DNA of 64,000 nt from Lachnospiraceae bacterium NSJ-143 (GCA_022867625.1 JALIFM010000001.1:124001-188000), one strand, 5' to 3'; positions 34,198-46,630 are shown, counted from the stretch's first letter. The notes: generated by a model not told the origin, from the sequence alone. Numbers and translations: made by a program.

Positions 34198-35664
34198 TCA
34201 CACCTCCTGAGAAAGCTCTATGGCCTTTACAACTGCCATGGCTTTATTTATACATTCCTGATATTCATTTTGAGGGATACTGTCGAATACGATGCCGGCT
34301 CCGGAGCGGACAAAGACCCTGCCGTTTTTCTTAAATGCCAGCCTTATTCCTATACATGTGTCGGCGTTTCCCGAAAGGTCAATGTATCCTATGGCGCCGC
34401 CGTATATGCCGCGTTTGTTGTTCTCCAAATCGTTTATTATCTGGCAGGCTCTAATCTTGGGGGCGCCTGAAAGTGTTCCGGCCGGAAGAACCGCCCTTAT
34501 GGCATCTGTTGCAGTGTACCCATTTCTGATTTCGCCCCTTACAGTTGAGCCGATGTGCATTACATGGGAAAAAAGCTCTATCTCATGGTATCTTTCTACC
34601 TGTACAGTGCCGAAGGCGCTTATTTTGCCAAGGTCGTTTCTGCCCAAATCCACAAGCATGTTGTGTTCTGCCAGCTCCTTTTTGTCATTTAAAAGCTCCT
34701 CGGAAAGCTTTTTATCCTCCTCGTCAGTTCTGCCCCTTGGCCTTGTTCCTGCAAGTGGGAATGTGTGGAGTATGCCGTCTTCAAGCTTTACAAGTGTTTC
34801 GGGAGATGAGCCGGCTATCTCTATGTCGTCGCTTGAAAAGTAGAACATATACGGCGAAGGGTTGATTGTCCTGAGAACCCTGTATGCGTTAAGGAGGCTT
34901 CCCTCATATTGGGCGCTGAGGCGGTTGGAGAGCACAACCTGAAATATATCGCCGTCTGCTATGCGCTCTTTGGCCGTTTCAACCATTTTGCAGTATTCCT
35001 CCTGCGTAAAAAGAGGTGTGAAGGGGGAGAGCATCCTGCCGGAAAAGCTTTCGCTGCGCCGGCTTTTGGTAAGCAGGGCTTTAATTTTTTCTATCTCGGC
35101 GGCTGCCCTGCTGTAGTTTGATTCAAAGTAGTCGGTTTTTGCGTTTGCTATTATCACTATTTTCTGCCGGAAGTTGTCAAAGGCTATAACCTTGTCAAAA
35201 AACATCAGGTCGCAGTCGTTAAAGCCCTCCTCATCCTGAGCGTTAAGGTTTAATGTCGGCTCGGCGTATTTTATATAATCATACGAAAAGTACCCTACAA
35301 GCCCGCCGGTAAAGGAGGGAAGGTAGTCAAATTTTGGGCTTCTGTTCTGCTCAATAATTGAGTTGATGTATTTTTCAGGGTGTGAGCTTCTGAACTTCAG
35401 GGCTTCGTCTCCAAGGTGGCGTATTGTAACCTCAAAATCCTTTACTGTAATTTCACTTTTGGGGTCAAAGCCCAGAAATGTGTATCTGCCGTAGTGCTTT
35501 GTGCTTTCTATGCTCTCAAGCATATAAACATGGGAGCTTACCGACTTGAGTATTTTTAACGCCTCCATGGGTGTTATTATGTCTGATAATATCTCGTCGC
35601 TTATGGGTATGGATTTGTATTTTTCTTTAATTTCAGCAGCTTCTTCAAGTGCAGGTCTTATCAT
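34198..35664 (-). CDS. trpE: Anthranilate synthase component I
   Basis: A 488-residue chorismate-utilising enzyme making anthranilate with TrpG. The C-terminal catalytic half shows LSNRLSAQYEGSLLNAYRVLR, IAGSSPETLVKLEDG, HMLVDLGRNDLGK, GTLSGAPKIRA and GGAIGYIDLSGNAD. The N-terminal part carries the LLESIE-like feedback site (YMLESIE near residue 48). The start is ATG 35664 with AAAGGGG seven bases upstream. A longer frame exists but would run into the T-box terminator. Confidence 0.96.
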   Translation of the reverse strand: MIRPALEEAAEIKEKYKSIPISDEILSDIITPMEALKILKSVSSHVYMLESIESTKHYGRYTFLGFDPKSEITVKDFEVTIRHLGDEALKFRSSHPEKYINSIIEQNRSPKFDYLPSFTGGLVGYFSYDYIKYAEPTLNLNAQDEEGFNDCDLMFFDKVIAFDNFRQKIVIIANAKTDYFESNYSRAAAEIEKIKALLTKSRRSESFSGRMLSPFTPLFTQEEYCKMVETAKERIADGDIFQVVLSNRLSAQYEGSLLNAYRVLRTINPSPYMFYFSSDDIEIAGSSPETLVKLEDGILHTFPLAGTRPRGRTDEEDKKLSEELLNDKKELAEHNMLVDLGRNDLGKISAFGTVQVERYHEIELFSHVMHIGSTVRGEIRNGYTATDAIRAVLPAGTLSGAPKIRACQIINDLENNKRGIYGGAIGYIDLSGNADTCIGIRLAFKKNGRVFVRSGAGIVFDSIPQNEYQECINKAMAVVKAIELSQEV

Positions 35665-35699
35665 TGTCATTCCCCTTTCACTGTAGGTTTTTGTATTCT

Positions 35700-36001
35700 G
35701 CGGTTTTTTGGGAATAAAAAAACCGCCCATGAAATATAAATATATTTCAAGGACGGATAAATTTTCCGCGGTGCCACCTTAATTCGGGTAAAACAATACC
35801 CACACTTTAGCAGAATACCAGCATATTCCCGGCGTTGTAACGTGCGCCTTCCACGTCGTATAATACTCGGCCTGAGCCTTTGAATACGCCCTCCGCGGTC
35901 CATTTAACAAATCGCTGCTGCCGGCTTCCAGCTGCCCCGGCTCTCTGTAAGTGCTCTATCTGTTTTTATCTCCGCGTCAATGGTTTGTGAATATTTTTAT
36001 G
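35700..36001 (-). promoter_or_regulatory. T-box riboswitch of the trp operon, tryptophan specifier (UGG)
   Basis: A classic T-box leader on the minus strand. Stem I contains AGAGAGCCGGGGCAGCTGG (near 35945-35927), and the specifier TGG is at 35902-35900 after TTAAA. The T-box core AGGTGGCACCGCGG lies at 35779-35766; its UGGC pairs fully with a tRNA(Trp) carrying a G discriminator. The competing terminator has arms at 35756-35743 and 35736-35723, followed by seven T. Uncharged tRNA(Trp) should allow read-through into trpEGDCFBA. Confidence 0.95.
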
Positions 36002-36007
36002 GGTTTG

Positions 36008-36035
36008 ATTATACACCTAAATTGCGGAATGTCAA
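36008..36035 (-). promoter_or_regulatory. Sigma-A promoter of the trp operon
   Basis: On the minus strand, TTGACA (36035-36030), a 16-bp spacer, and TATAAT (36013-36008), both hexamers perfect. It starts the T-box leader near 36001. Confidence 0.88.
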
Positions 36036-38497
<2,462 letters not shown>

Positions 38498-38531
38498 ATA
38501 AAAGCTTAATTCGTCTGAAAGGAAGTTTAAA

Positions 38532-41069
38532 ATGAGTGAGAACCAGATAGACAAAATGGTCACTGTCGATATAAACAGGGAAATGAAAAAGTGTTATATC
38601 GAATACGCCATGAGTGTAATTATCGCCAGGGCGCTGCCGGATGTGCGTGACGGCCTTAAGCCGGTCCAGAGGCGTATATTGTACTCAATGAATGAAATGA
38701 ACCTTGACCCGTCAAAGGGTTACAGAAAATCCGCGCGTATAGTGGGCGATACTATGGGTAAATATCACCCTCACGGCGACAGCTCCATATATGACGCTAT
38801 GGTGCGTATGGCACAGAACTTTTCAATGAGGTATATGCTTGTTGACGGTCACGGAAACTTTGGCTCAATAGACGGAGACGGTGCGGCGGCAAGCAGGTAT
38901 ACAGAGGCCAGAATGAGCCGTATAACGGCTGAAATGCTTGCGGATATAGATAAGGACACTGTTGATTTTGCTCCGAACTACGACGGAAACGAGAGGGAGC
39001 CTGTAGTGCTGCCTTCAAGGATACCAAACCTCCTTGTAAACGGCTCGTCGGGTATCGCAGTTGGAATGGCTACAAATATACCTCCGCATAATCTTGGCGA
39101 GGCCATAGACGGTGTTGTCAGAATTATAGATAATAAGCTTGAGGGCCGCGACACGGATATTGAGGAGCTCATGGAATCTGTTACAGGCCCTGATTTTCCA
39201 ACCGGCGCCAACATACTCGGCAGAAGCGGCATAAGGGCCGCCTATAAAACAGGCAGAGGAAAGATTGTAATAAGGAGCGAGGCTGAGATTGAAAGCCTTC
39301 CTAACGGCAGGGAAAGAATAGTTGTAACGGAGATACCTTATCAGGTAAACAAAGCAAGGCTTGTGGAAAAAATAGCCGAGCTTGTGAAGGACAAAAAAAT
39401 CGAGGGTATAAGCGATATACTCGATGAGTCTGCCGGAGACGATATAAAAATAACCATAGATATCAAAAAGGACTTCAACGCCAATGTAATATTAAACCAG
39501 CTGTTCAAGTATACACAGCTTCAGGAAAGCTTCGGCGTTATTATGCTGGCCCTTGTAGACGGAAAGCCGGAGGTGCTTAACCTTAAGGAAATGCTCAGCC
39601 TTTACCTCAAGCATCAGGAGGAGGTTGTGACAAGGCGCACAAAATACGACCTGGATAAGGCTGAAAAGAGAGCGCATATACTTGAGGGCCTCATGATTGC
39701 CATAGACAATATTGATGAGGTAATTAAGACTATCCGCGAAAGCTATGACAACGCCAGGGAACGTCTTATGGAGAGGTTCGGCCTTACAGAGATACAGGCT
39801 CAGGCGATACTTGAAATGCAGCTGAGAAGGCTTCAGGGGCTTGAGCGCGAAAAGATTGAGGAAGAACATAAAGCCCTTATGGAAAAAATAGCTTATTTCA
39901 AATCAATACTTGTCGATGAAAACAAGCTCTTTGGGGTAATCAGAGACGAGATTATGGCTGTAAAGGCAAAATACGCAGACGAGAGACGCACAAGGATTGT
40001 CAACAATCCGGGCGAGATAGATATAGAGGACCTTATAGAAGATGAGGTAAACGTAATTACACTCACTCACAGGAACTATGTAAAGCGTACTCCGCTTGAT
40101 ACATATAAGAGCCAGAACAGGGGCGGAAAAGGCATAATCGGCATGCAGACCCGTGAGGAGGACTTTATTAAGGACTTATTTGTAAGCTCAACACATGATA
40201 CAATGCTGTTCTTTACAAATATGGGCAGGGTTTATAAGCTTAAGGGCTATGAGATACCGGAAGCCGGAAGGACCGCAAGAGGCGTTGCCATAATTAATCT
40301 TCTTGAAATAGCGCCGGATGAGCAGGTAAGCTCTGTTATACCTGTAAATGACTTTAACCCTGACACATATCTTGTGATGATTACAAAACAGGGTGTAATC
40401 AAAAAGACAGACATGATGAGCTACTCGAATATAAGAAAGGGCGGACTCAATGCAGTAAACCTCAGGGAGGACGACCAGCTGATAGCGGTATTTGTTACTG
40501 ACGGAAGCAAAGATATATTTGTGGCTACCCACGACGGAATGGGAATAAGGTTTAATGAGGACGATGTGCGCCCTATGGGAAGGACCGCCACTGGAGTAAG
40601 GGCAATAAAGCTCCGTGAGGGCGACTATGTTGTATCGGCTGATATAGTTGATGAAAACATGCAGGTACTTAACGTAACTGAAAACGGGTATGGCAAGCGT
40701 ACAGATGTAGGGGAGTTTAACATTCAGAACAGGGGCGGCATAGGCGTAAAGATTCACAATATAACCGAAAAAACCGGAAAAATTGCCGGAACGCTTATGG
40801 TAAGCAATGACGAGGAGATAATGATTATAACATCTGAAGGTGTTATTATAAGGCTTAGGGCCAGTGACATATCCATTATAGGCAGAGCAAGCCAGGGTGT
40901 TAAGCTTATTAACCTTAATGAGGGTGTAAAGGTGGCAGGTACCGCCAAAATAGCCGCTGACCAGATAGAAAGCGATGACGCTGAAGATGGTTCTGAAACT
41001 GAAGGCCAGCAACCATGTATGGCTGCTGAATGTGAAGGCTCTGATGAAACAGGGCAGCAGGAGCAGTAA
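38532..41069 (+). CDS. gyrA: DNA gyrase subunit A
   Basis: The 845-residue breakage-reunion subunit. The active-site Tyr lies in [10 protein letters not shown] near residue 121. The quinolone-determining segment reads [17 protein letters not shown], keeping the Ser and Asp associated with susceptibility. The GyrA box SQNRGGKG near residue 530 marks it as gyrase rather than ParC, followed by the six-bladed beta-pinwheel. It ends in an acidic tail of about 35 residues ([10 protein letters not shown]). A strong bidirectional terminator follows. Confidence 0.97.
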   Translation: MSENQIDKMVTVDINREMKKCYIEYAMSVIIARALPDVRDGLKPVQRRILYSMNEMNLDPSKGYRKSARIVGDTMGKYHPHGDSSIYDAMVRMAQNFSMRYMLVDGHGNFGSIDGDGAAASRYTEARMSRITAEMLADIDKDTVDFAPNYDGNEREPVVLPSRIPNLLVNGSSGIAVGMATNIPPHNLGEAIDGVVRIIDNKLEGRDTDIEELMESVTGPDFPTGANILGRSGIRAAYKTGRGKIVIRSEAEIESLPNGRERIVVTEIPYQVNKARLVEKIAELVKDKKIEGISDILDESAGDDIKITIDIKKDFNANVILNQLFKYTQLQESFGVIMLALVDGKPEVLNLKEMLSLYLKHQEEVVTRRTKYDLDKAEKRAHILEGLMIAIDNIDEVIKTIRESYDNARERLMERFGLTEIQAQAILEMQLRRLQGLEREKIEEEHKALMEKIAYFKSILVDENKLFGVIRDEIMAVKAKYADERRTRIVNNPGEIDIEDLIEDEVNVITLTHRNYVKRTPLDTYKSQNRGGKGIIGMQTREEDFIKDLFVSSTHDTMLFFTNMGRVYKLKGYEIPEAGRTARGVAIINLLEIAPDEQVSSVIPVNDFNPDTYLVMITKQGVIKKTDMMSYSNIRKGGLNAVNLREDDQLIAVFVTDGSKDIFVATHDGMGIRFNEDDVRPMGRTATGVRAIKLREGDYVVSADIVDENMQVLNVTENGYGKRTDVGEFNIQNRGGIGVKIHNITEKTGKIAGTLMVSNDEEIMIITSEGVIIRLRASDISIIGRASQGVKLINLNEGVKVAGTAKIAADQIESDDAEDGSETEGQQPCMAAECEGSDETGQQEQ

Positions 41070-41094
41070 ACAGGTTTTGCATACAGCAGGCATT

Positions 41095-41127
41095 AAAAAA
41101 GCGTATTCATATGAATACGCTTTTTTT
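41095..41127. terminator. Bidirectional terminator between gyrA and secG
   Basis: A perfect palindrome: GCGTATTCAT (41101-41110) pairs with ATGAATACGC (41111-41120). It is flanked by six A on the left and seven T on the right, so it works from both directions. Confidence 0.95.
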
Positions 41128-41136
41128 GGCATATAA

Positions 41137-41382
41137 TCAAACAATAAAATTGAGGACAATGCCTATAACCATGAATGCCGCGCCTAAAATCTTAGTGTAT
41201 CTTTCGAGCGCGCCTTCCATGGAACTGCCTTTGTTTTTGCTCCAGTACGAGTCAGCGCTCGCTGAGGAACCGCTTATGGCGCCAAGGCCTGCGGCTCGTC
41301 CGCTCTGGAGAAGAACTATTACGCATAAAAGAATGCCTATTAAAGCCATGCATACGGTGAGAACAATCGCTAAAGTCTCCAT
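41137..41382 (-). CDS. secG: Preprotein translocase subunit SecG
   Basis: An 81-residue protein with two transmembrane helices: residues about 3-25 (AIVLTVCMALIGILLCVIVLLQ) and 58-80. The conserved loop SGRAAGLGAISGSS lies between them. It is an accessory subunit of the SecYEG channel. A good promoter lies upstream on the same strand, and the gene ends at the terminator shared with gyrA. Confidence 0.95.
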   Translation of the reverse strand: METLAIVLTVCMALIGILLCVIVLLQSGRAAGLGAISGSSASADSYWSKNKGSSMEGALERYTKILGAAFMVIGIVLNFIV

Positions 41383-41423
41383 AATTACTTTCCTCCATAT
41401 TCAGATTTACAACATTTGATGTT

Positions 41424-41452
41424 AGTATACCACAGTTGCATTTTTCAATCAA
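41424..41452 (-). promoter_or_regulatory. Sigma-A promoter of secG
   Basis: On the minus strand, TTGATT (41452-41447), a 17-bp spacer, and TATACT (41429-41424), about 42 bases before the secG start. Confidence 0.75.
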
Positions 41453-41567
41453 TAAAAAACTTCAAAACTCCGGCAATTTGCATAAAGTGAGTTGGTTTTA
41501 AAATTGTTTGCATTGAAAATTTCTGCTCATATATTCACAGTGGTATAGGCCGGGTATTAGCCTTAAA

Positions 41568-41599
41568 AAGCGCTGTACCCTATCAGGCAAACAGCGCTT
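41568..41599 (-). terminator. Terminator of the NhaC-type antiporter gene
   Basis: AAGCGCTG (41568-41575) and CAGCGCTT (41592-41599) form an 8-bp stem. On the minus strand the stem is followed by TTTTAAGG. It lies about 60 bases past the stop codon. Confidence 0.75.
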
Positions 41600-41661
41600 C
41601 TGGTATATATCAGTATATTGGATTTCGTGAATAAATTTGACCTGTTTATACTGTTTTGATT

Positions 41662-43236
41662 TTATGATGGGTTGCATGCCGGTGAGACTGATTTGGTTTC
41701 CTCATCCTCAAGGTCAAGTATTCCCTGAACCTCGCCTTCATTTCTTGCTTCCTCATCAAGCTGTTCAAGCATCTTTTTCTTTTTCTCCTGGCTCATTTTA
41801 AACATGCCTATGCCTGTTATGGCCAGTATTATAGCGGCTACAGGGTTAAGCCAGCAGTTGAGAGCGTACTTGCAGTATCCGCCGGCGCCATAGGCTGCAA
41901 CTCCAAAAAGACCTATATAATAGGCGCCGGAAGCTGTCCATGGCACAAGAGGAGTTGTCATTGTTCCAACATCCTCAAGGGTACGCGAGAGAACCTTAGG
42001 GTCAAGACTCTGCTCAAAGTATTCCCTTTTGTAAATTTCTGAGACTATTATATGTGCAGGATAAGACGAGCCTGCGCAGCTCATTATAACAAAGTCTGTA
42101 AAAAGGGTAGATACCACAAGCCTTACCCTTCTGCCCCTGCAAAGCTTTAAAACAGGAGAAAAGGCTGTTTGAAGGAAGCCTGCCGCACTCATAATGGCTG
42201 CTAAAACAAAGCCGCAGCACACAGTGATGTTTGTGCTGCCCATGCCGGTCATTCCGCCCCTTTGAACTATTGAAAGGGTAGCGCCTGACAGTATGGAGGA
42301 ATCCTCTATACCGAGGTAAGAAACCTTCATGCCGCCCATAAAAGCGTTTAATATATCAGAAATATCGGCCCTCTGGTATAATATGCCTACAAATACCGCT
42401 GCAAAGCTTGCTATACAGAGGGAAGGCATGTTTCCCCATTTTAAAACCGAGCCTAAGAATATGAGTATAAATGGTATAAGCACTATAGGGCTGAATTTGA
42501 AAAGCCCTGAAAGCTCCTCCATGACAGTTACTGCCTCAACAGGAAGCTCAGCGCCGCCCGGCATGCTTCTGCCGCATATAAAGAAAAACACGGCGCATAT
42601 TACAGCTGTCGGCACAGTTGTGTAAAGCATTGAGTAAATATGCTCGTAAACGGTTGTGCCGGAACATAAAGGGGCGAGTATTGTTGTTTCGCTTATAGGA
42701 GAAAGCTTATCTCCAAATATAGCGCCGCTGACTATGGAAGCCACAAGTATAGCCGGGTCTGCTCCCATACCAAGGCCGGCGCCGAACATGGCAAGGCCTA
42801 TGGTTCCCGCCGTTGTCCAGCTTGTGCCGGTTACAACAGAGAACACGCAGCAGGATAAAAACGACCAGAGATAAATCTGGTTAGGATTAATAGCCTTGAA
42901 TATTAAGTAAATTAAATATGGTATGGTGCCGCAGTAAATACAGGCCGCTATGGTGCCGCCGACAAGGAAGTTCATAAGTATTATTACAGTAACAGACTTA
43001 AACTTCTCTACAATAGCGTTTTGAATCTGTTCCCATTTCCAGCCGCACCTGAAAGCCATAAAAACAAATATAAATGACGCAAGCATAAGTATTGGGTTGA
43101 TTGGCAGGCCGTAACCTATGTATCCAACGCCTATAAGCGTGATAAGTATCGCAAGAGCGAGTATAGATTCAAAAAAAGTGGGAGCCCTTTTCACTTTCTC
43201 ACGTTTGGGGGAATTAGAGCTTAAAAATTTTGCCAT
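41662..43236 (-). CDS. Na+/H+ antiporter, NhaC family
   Basis: A 524-residue polytopic membrane protein (about 11-12 helices) with NhaC features: GTSWTTAGTIGLAMFGAG near residue 137 and GAIFGDKLSPISETTILAP near 172, the conserved ion-binding stretch. Another is SSYPAHIIVSEIY near 380. NhaC members exchange Na+ for H+, or malate/lactate in the MleN branch. Given the lactate-type oxidase at 2683 a carboxylate role is conceivable, but the two are unlinked. The C-terminal tail is acidic and soluble. AAGGAAAGAAGAGAG precedes the ATG. Confidence 0.9.
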   Translation of the reverse strand: MAKFLSSNSPKREKVKRAPTFFESILALAILITLIGVGYIGYGLPINPILMLASFIFVFMAFRCGWKWEQIQNAIVEKFKSVTVIILMNFLVGGTIAACIYCGTIPYLIYLIFKAINPNQIYLWSFLSCCVFSVVTGTSWTTAGTIGLAMFGAGLGMGADPAILVASIVSGAIFGDKLSPISETTILAPLCSGTTVYEHIYSMLYTTVPTAVICAVFFFICGRSMPGGAELPVEAVTVMEELSGLFKFSPIVLIPFILIFLGSVLKWGNMPSLCIASFAAVFVGILYQRADISDILNAFMGGMKVSYLGIEDSSILSGATLSIVQRGGMTGMGSTNITVCCGFVLAAIMSAAGFLQTAFSPVLKLCRGRRVRLVVSTLFTDFVIMSCAGSSYPAHIIVSEIYKREYFEQSLDPKVLSRTLEDVGTMTTPLVPWTASGAYYIGLFGVAAYGAGGYCKYALNCWLNPVAAIILAITGIGMFKMSQEKKKKMLEQLDEEARNEGEVQGILDLEDEETKSVSPACNPS

Positions 43237-43746
43237 ATCTCTCTTCTTTCCTTTCGTATATGTTTATTTGAATAAAGCATTTGATTTTTAAGCAATTCCC
43301 GGCCGGAAATTCAGCTTAATCAGTTTTACCATGCAGAACATAAGGTAAAACTGTTTGTTGTTAATATCTTACTATAAAACATGCTTTGTGTTCAATTACA
43401 TATTGCACAATAATATTTGTTCACTTGGAAAATATATATTTATTTAAGTGCAGGTCAGAGAGTGTGTTTAAATTAACAATCGGAATTTTGACCAATTATT
43501 GACGGTTAATTATTATTATTTGGTCTATATATTACAGTTGAAGTTGGGCGTGCCATTCAAAAGGCCCATAGATGAGTACTTTGACTATAAATATGTTGAA
43601 AATAACATCAGATTGCTGATATACATGGCAGACGGTAAGTCGGGTTATAAAAAGCGGTAAATCATTTTAAATTGAAATACAATAAATTTCATTCGATAAT
43701 GGCAGCAGAAGCCTGTATTGATGCCGATAAAACGTGCCAAATAAAA
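43237..43746. other. Mostly gene-free stretch with a possible gene remnant
   Basis: AT-rich. It should hold the promoter of the NhaC gene on the minus strand, which I could not place firmly. On the plus strand an open frame from a TTG near 43499 to 43662 encodes about 54 residues, including LGVPFKRPIDEYFDYKYVENNIRLLIYMAD. The composition is coding-like, but there is no ribosome site and no ATG. It may be the tail of a decayed gene. Confidence 0.35.
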
Positions 43747-43779
43747 AAGGCCGGACAGATATGGATTCTGCCCGGCCTT
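43747..43779 (-). terminator. Terminator of the TRAP binding-protein gene
   Basis: AAGGCCGG (43747-43754) and CCGGCCTT (43772-43779) pair, with CAGA/TCTG continuing inward. On the minus strand TTTTTAT follows. Confidence 0.88.
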
Positions 43780-43794
43780 AATCTTTATTTTAAA

Positions 43795-44871
43795 TTATTT
43801 AAGCATTTCCTGAACCTGCGCAAGTATGTCAGGGTTAACCTGTCCGGCGCCTGTGCCCGTATATTCATCATATACCGGCTTAACTGCCTCTTTAAACGGA
43901 GCCTTATCAACCTCGTTTACAACCATTCCGTTGTCGGCCAGTGTCTGCTGAAGCTCTGCGTTCATATCGTCAAGGCACTGCCTTTCATAAGCGGCGGCTT
44001 CGTCTGCTGCCTCCTGCAAAGCCTGCTGGCTTTCTTCATCCATATTGTTGTAGTATTCAGTAGCCACAAAGAGCGGGGCAGGAGCGTAGAAATGACCTGT
44101 CATTGAGAGGTATTTCTGGATTTCGTAAAATTTATTTGTATCAATTATGGCAAGAGGGTTTTCCTGAGCGTCAAGAGTTCCCTGCTGAAGCGCTGTAAAG
44201 AGCTCTCCCATAGCCATAGGTGTTGGGTCAGCGCCCATTACTGAAAATGAAGCCATATGTATAGGGCTTTCCATAGTCCTTATCTTTATGCCCTGAAGGT
44301 CTTCTGGCTTTTCTATTGGGCGTACATTGTTTGTTACATTTCTGAATCCGTTTTCAAACCATGTAAGGCCCTTTATGCCCTGGTCGTCTATACTGTGAAG
44401 TATGCTCAGGCCAAGCTCGCTGTCGCAGACACCCCTTGCCTGTTCAGTTGTGTCGAACATGAATGGAAGGTCAAAAACAAGGAACTGGTCGGTAAAGCTT
44501 GAGAGCACTGCTGTAGATACAAGAACCATTTCCTGTGAACCGAGCTGGAGAGCCTCAACCATATCCCTCTCGTTTCCAAGCTGTGAGTTGGCAAATACAT
44601 CAATAGAAATTTTACCGCCGGATTTCTCAGCTGCAAGCTCGGCAAGCTTATGAAGTCCAAGCTCATAAGGATGTGTGTTGGCAAGAACATGTCCTACGCG
44701 AATCTCATAAACGGCCTCGCCTGAGTCTTGCTGCTGTGAGCCCTCTGCCTGAGCCGAGCTCTGCTGTGAACCTGATTTGTCGGGAGCAGAGCCTGATGAG
44801 GAGCCGCAGCCGGCTAAAGCAGATGCAATAAGAGCCGATACTGCTAAAAGAGATAAAATCCTTTTTTTCAT
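43795..44871 (-). CDS. TRAP transporter solute-binding lipoprotein (DctP family)
   Basis: A 358-residue lipoprotein with lipobox IASALAGC (Cys near residue 22) and a Ser/Gln-rich tether to about residue 52. The DctP domain follows: HVLANTHPYELGLHKLAELA, FANSQLGNERDMVEALQLG, FDLPFMFDT, the arginine-bearing KIRTMESPIH near 198 that binds the ligand carboxylate, and GTLDAQENPL. Such proteins deliver carboxylates to a DctQM permease. No dctQ or dctM gene lies on either side, so this is an orphan binding protein. The next gene upstream is an unrelated AEC carrier on the other strand. Confidence 0.93.
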   Translation of the reverse strand: MKKRILSLLAVSALIASALAGCGSSSGSAPDKSGSQQSSAQAEGSQQQDSGEAVYEIRVGHVLANTHPYELGLHKLAELAAEKSGGKISIDVFANSQLGNERDMVEALQLGSQEMVLVSTAVLSSFTDQFLVFDLPFMFDTTEQARGVCDSELGLSILHSIDDQGIKGLTWFENGFRNVTNNVRPIEKPEDLQGIKIRTMESPIHMASFSVMGADPTPMAMGELFTALQQGTLDAQENPLAIIDTNKFYEIQKYLSMTGHFYAPAPLFVATEYYNNMDEESQQALQEAADEAAAYERQCLDDMNAELQQTLADNGMVVNEVDKAPFKEAVKPVYDEYTGTGAGQVNPDILAQVQEMLK

Positions 44872-45358
44872 AATTAAATCACCCCTAAAAAATAATTTAC
44901 TTTAATTGACGTTAGTAGCATACTACAAATCGCGCACTATTTCAAGGTGTTTGAGAATAATATAACAATAATAGTACAATATGACAAAAAACAGTGTGAA
45001 AAATGTTCTGAAATATGTAATTTAAATTAGAAAGTTATATACCTGTTTTGTAATATATTGTCTTGAAGATAGTCAATATTGTATATAAATGTGCGAATAA
45101 TTTCTTGATATTAATAAAATAGACCAATCGGCCTCAAAAGAGGATATTGTTGAAATTTAAACTATTTTGTAAAAATATACAGTGTGCTGCAAAAGCGGAT
45201 AAAAAATTCAAATAAAACTTCTGGCATATTTTTCAGCCGGCTGGTACGGTGTATACAGTTTGGGTTTACAAATTGAGCTTTCTATTTTGGCTATTTAATT
45301 ATATAATAGTCAGGGTTGTTTTTAACAGCGGCTCAAAAGATTTAGTAGGGGGATAATA
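44872..45358. other. Gene-free control region between divergent transporter genes
   Basis: About 490 AT-rich bases with no gene. A TATAAT at 45302-45307 is the likely -10 box of the AEC gene, with only a weak -35. A short CCTC-AAAA-GAGG hairpin lies near 45132-45143. The long distance between divergent transporter genes suggests regulatory sites, but I see no recognisable operator. Confidence 0.45.
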
Positions 45359-46276
45359 ATGTTTACTGTACTTTGCAAGGCCTTGTCGTTTCTTATTGTT
45401 ATCTTTTTGGGATATTACCTTAAAAAGAAAGGGGTTTTCAACAGCTCTTTCAGGGACGCTGTAACTATGCTGGCTCTTAATATAACTCTGCCGGCGGCTA
45501 TAATATCGAGTTTTTCGTCATTTGAAAAAAACAATTCGCTTTTTCTGCTTATGTTTATGGGCCTTGGCATTAATTTTATTATGGTTGCTGTAGGGTTCGT
45601 CTTTTCATTAAAAAAAGAACGGAATATGAGGATTATGTATATGCTCAACTGCCCCGGCTACAATATAGGCTCCTTCAGTATGCCCTTTATACAGGGATTT
45701 ATAGGGGCACAGGGGGTTATAGCTACATGTATGTTCGACACCGGCAATGCACTTATGACCTGCGGCGGAAGCTACGCGGTTACAGGCGCCGCTCTGGGAA
45801 ACGGCGACGGAGGTTTCAGCATAAAGGATTTTGTAAAAAAGATGCTTTATTCCGTACCGTTTGATACATATATGCTCGCCATACTGCTGGCAGTCATGAA
45901 TGTGCGGCTGCCGGAGGCGTTATCTAACCTTATTTCCACAATGGCTTCAGCCAATGGGTTTATGGCAATGATGATGCTTGGGCTTAGCCTTGACTTTAAT
46001 ATAGACCGTAAATACTATGGCGAGATAGCAAGAATGCTTGCGGTAAAATATGCCGCGGCGGCTGTTATAGCATATATTGTTTATTTTGTGCTGCCGCTTG
46101 ACATTATGCTTAAAAGGGTTCTTACTATTGTCGTTTTCTCACCTACATCGGCACTTGTGCCGGCATTTACACAGAAGCTTGAGGGCAGCACTGAGGCTTC
46201 TGCCTTCGCAGGTTCAGTTTCGATAGTGATAAGCATATTTATAATGGTTATGCTTGTAACGTTTATCAATCCGTAA
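45359..46276 (+). CDS. AEC-family (auxin efflux carrier type) transporter
   Basis: A 305-residue membrane protein with about ten helices. It is organised as two five-helix halves separated by a short Gly/Asp-rich loop near residue 155 (GNGDGGFSIKDFVKK). Conserved residues include NITLPAAII near 40 and the broken-helix NCPGYNIGSFSMPF near 97-110. Bacterial members carry malate, malonate or other carboxylates. AGGGGG lies upstream of ATG. It could be co-expressed with the small gene that follows 14 bases later. Confidence 0.9.
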   Translation: MFTVLCKALSFLIVIFLGYYLKKKGVFNSSFRDAVTMLALNITLPAAIISSFSSFEKNNSLFLLMFMGLGINFIMVAVGFVFSLKKERNMRIMYMLNCPGYNIGSFSMPFIQGFIGAQGVIATCMFDTGNALMTCGGSYAVTGAALGNGDGGFSIKDFVKKMLYSVPFDTYMLAILLAVMNVRLPEALSNLISTMASANGFMAMMMLGLSLDFNIDRKYYGEIARMLAVKYAAAAVIAYIVYFVLPLDIMLKRVLTIVVFSPTSALVPAFTQKLEGSTEASAFAGSVSIVISIFIMVMLVTFINP

Positions 46277-46290
46277 GGAGGAGAGAGTTT

Positions 46291-46527
46291 ATGAAACGCA
46301 ATATAGTACCTATGCGGCCGTACAGGCATTTTAAGGGAAAGCTATATTATGTCCACAGCGTAGCGGTGCACAGTGAGACTGGGGAGCTTATGGTAACATA
46401 TCAGGCGCTTTACCCTCCCTATGGAATGTATGTAAGGCCCTATGAAATGTTCGCTTCGGCTGTGGATACTGAAAAATATCCGGATGCTCCGCAGAAATAC
46501 AGGTTTGAGCTGTTTGAGGGGGAATAA
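46291..46527 (+). CDS. DUF1653 family protein
   Basis: A 78-residue protein matching the DUF1653 pattern: a small beta-barrel-like fold with RHFKGKLYYVHSVAVHSETGE, MVTYQALYPPYGMYVRPYEMF and a C-terminal RFELF. It has a very good ribosome site (AAGGAGG, nine bases before ATG) and probably shares the mRNA of the AEC gene. The biochemical role of the family is unknown. Confidence 0.85.
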   Translation: MKRNIVPMRPYRHFKGKLYYVHSVAVHSETGELMVTYQALYPPYGMYVRPYEMFASAVDTEKYPDAPQKYRFELFEGE

Positions 46528-46630
46528 TCCATAAAAAACAGGAGGCTTGCGGGCCTCTTATTTTTATATGTTTATGTTGCAGATTTATGGACGATGTTTT
46601 CTATGAACAAATTGTTAATATTATGTAAAC

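Noticed and set aside
35665-35730. Upstream start for trpE
   Set aside because: The extra 22 codons would be encoded by the T-box terminator stem and T-run; the ATG at 35664 has a proper ribosome site.
40188-41159. Long minus-strand frame opposite gyrA
   Set aside because: It lies fully antisense to well-conserved gyrA, has no ribosome site and a composition unlike real proteins of this genome.
41490-41560. Possible small gene between secG and the antiporter
   Set aside because: No ribosome site or coding-like frame; the stretch only holds the antiporter terminator and AT-rich spacer.
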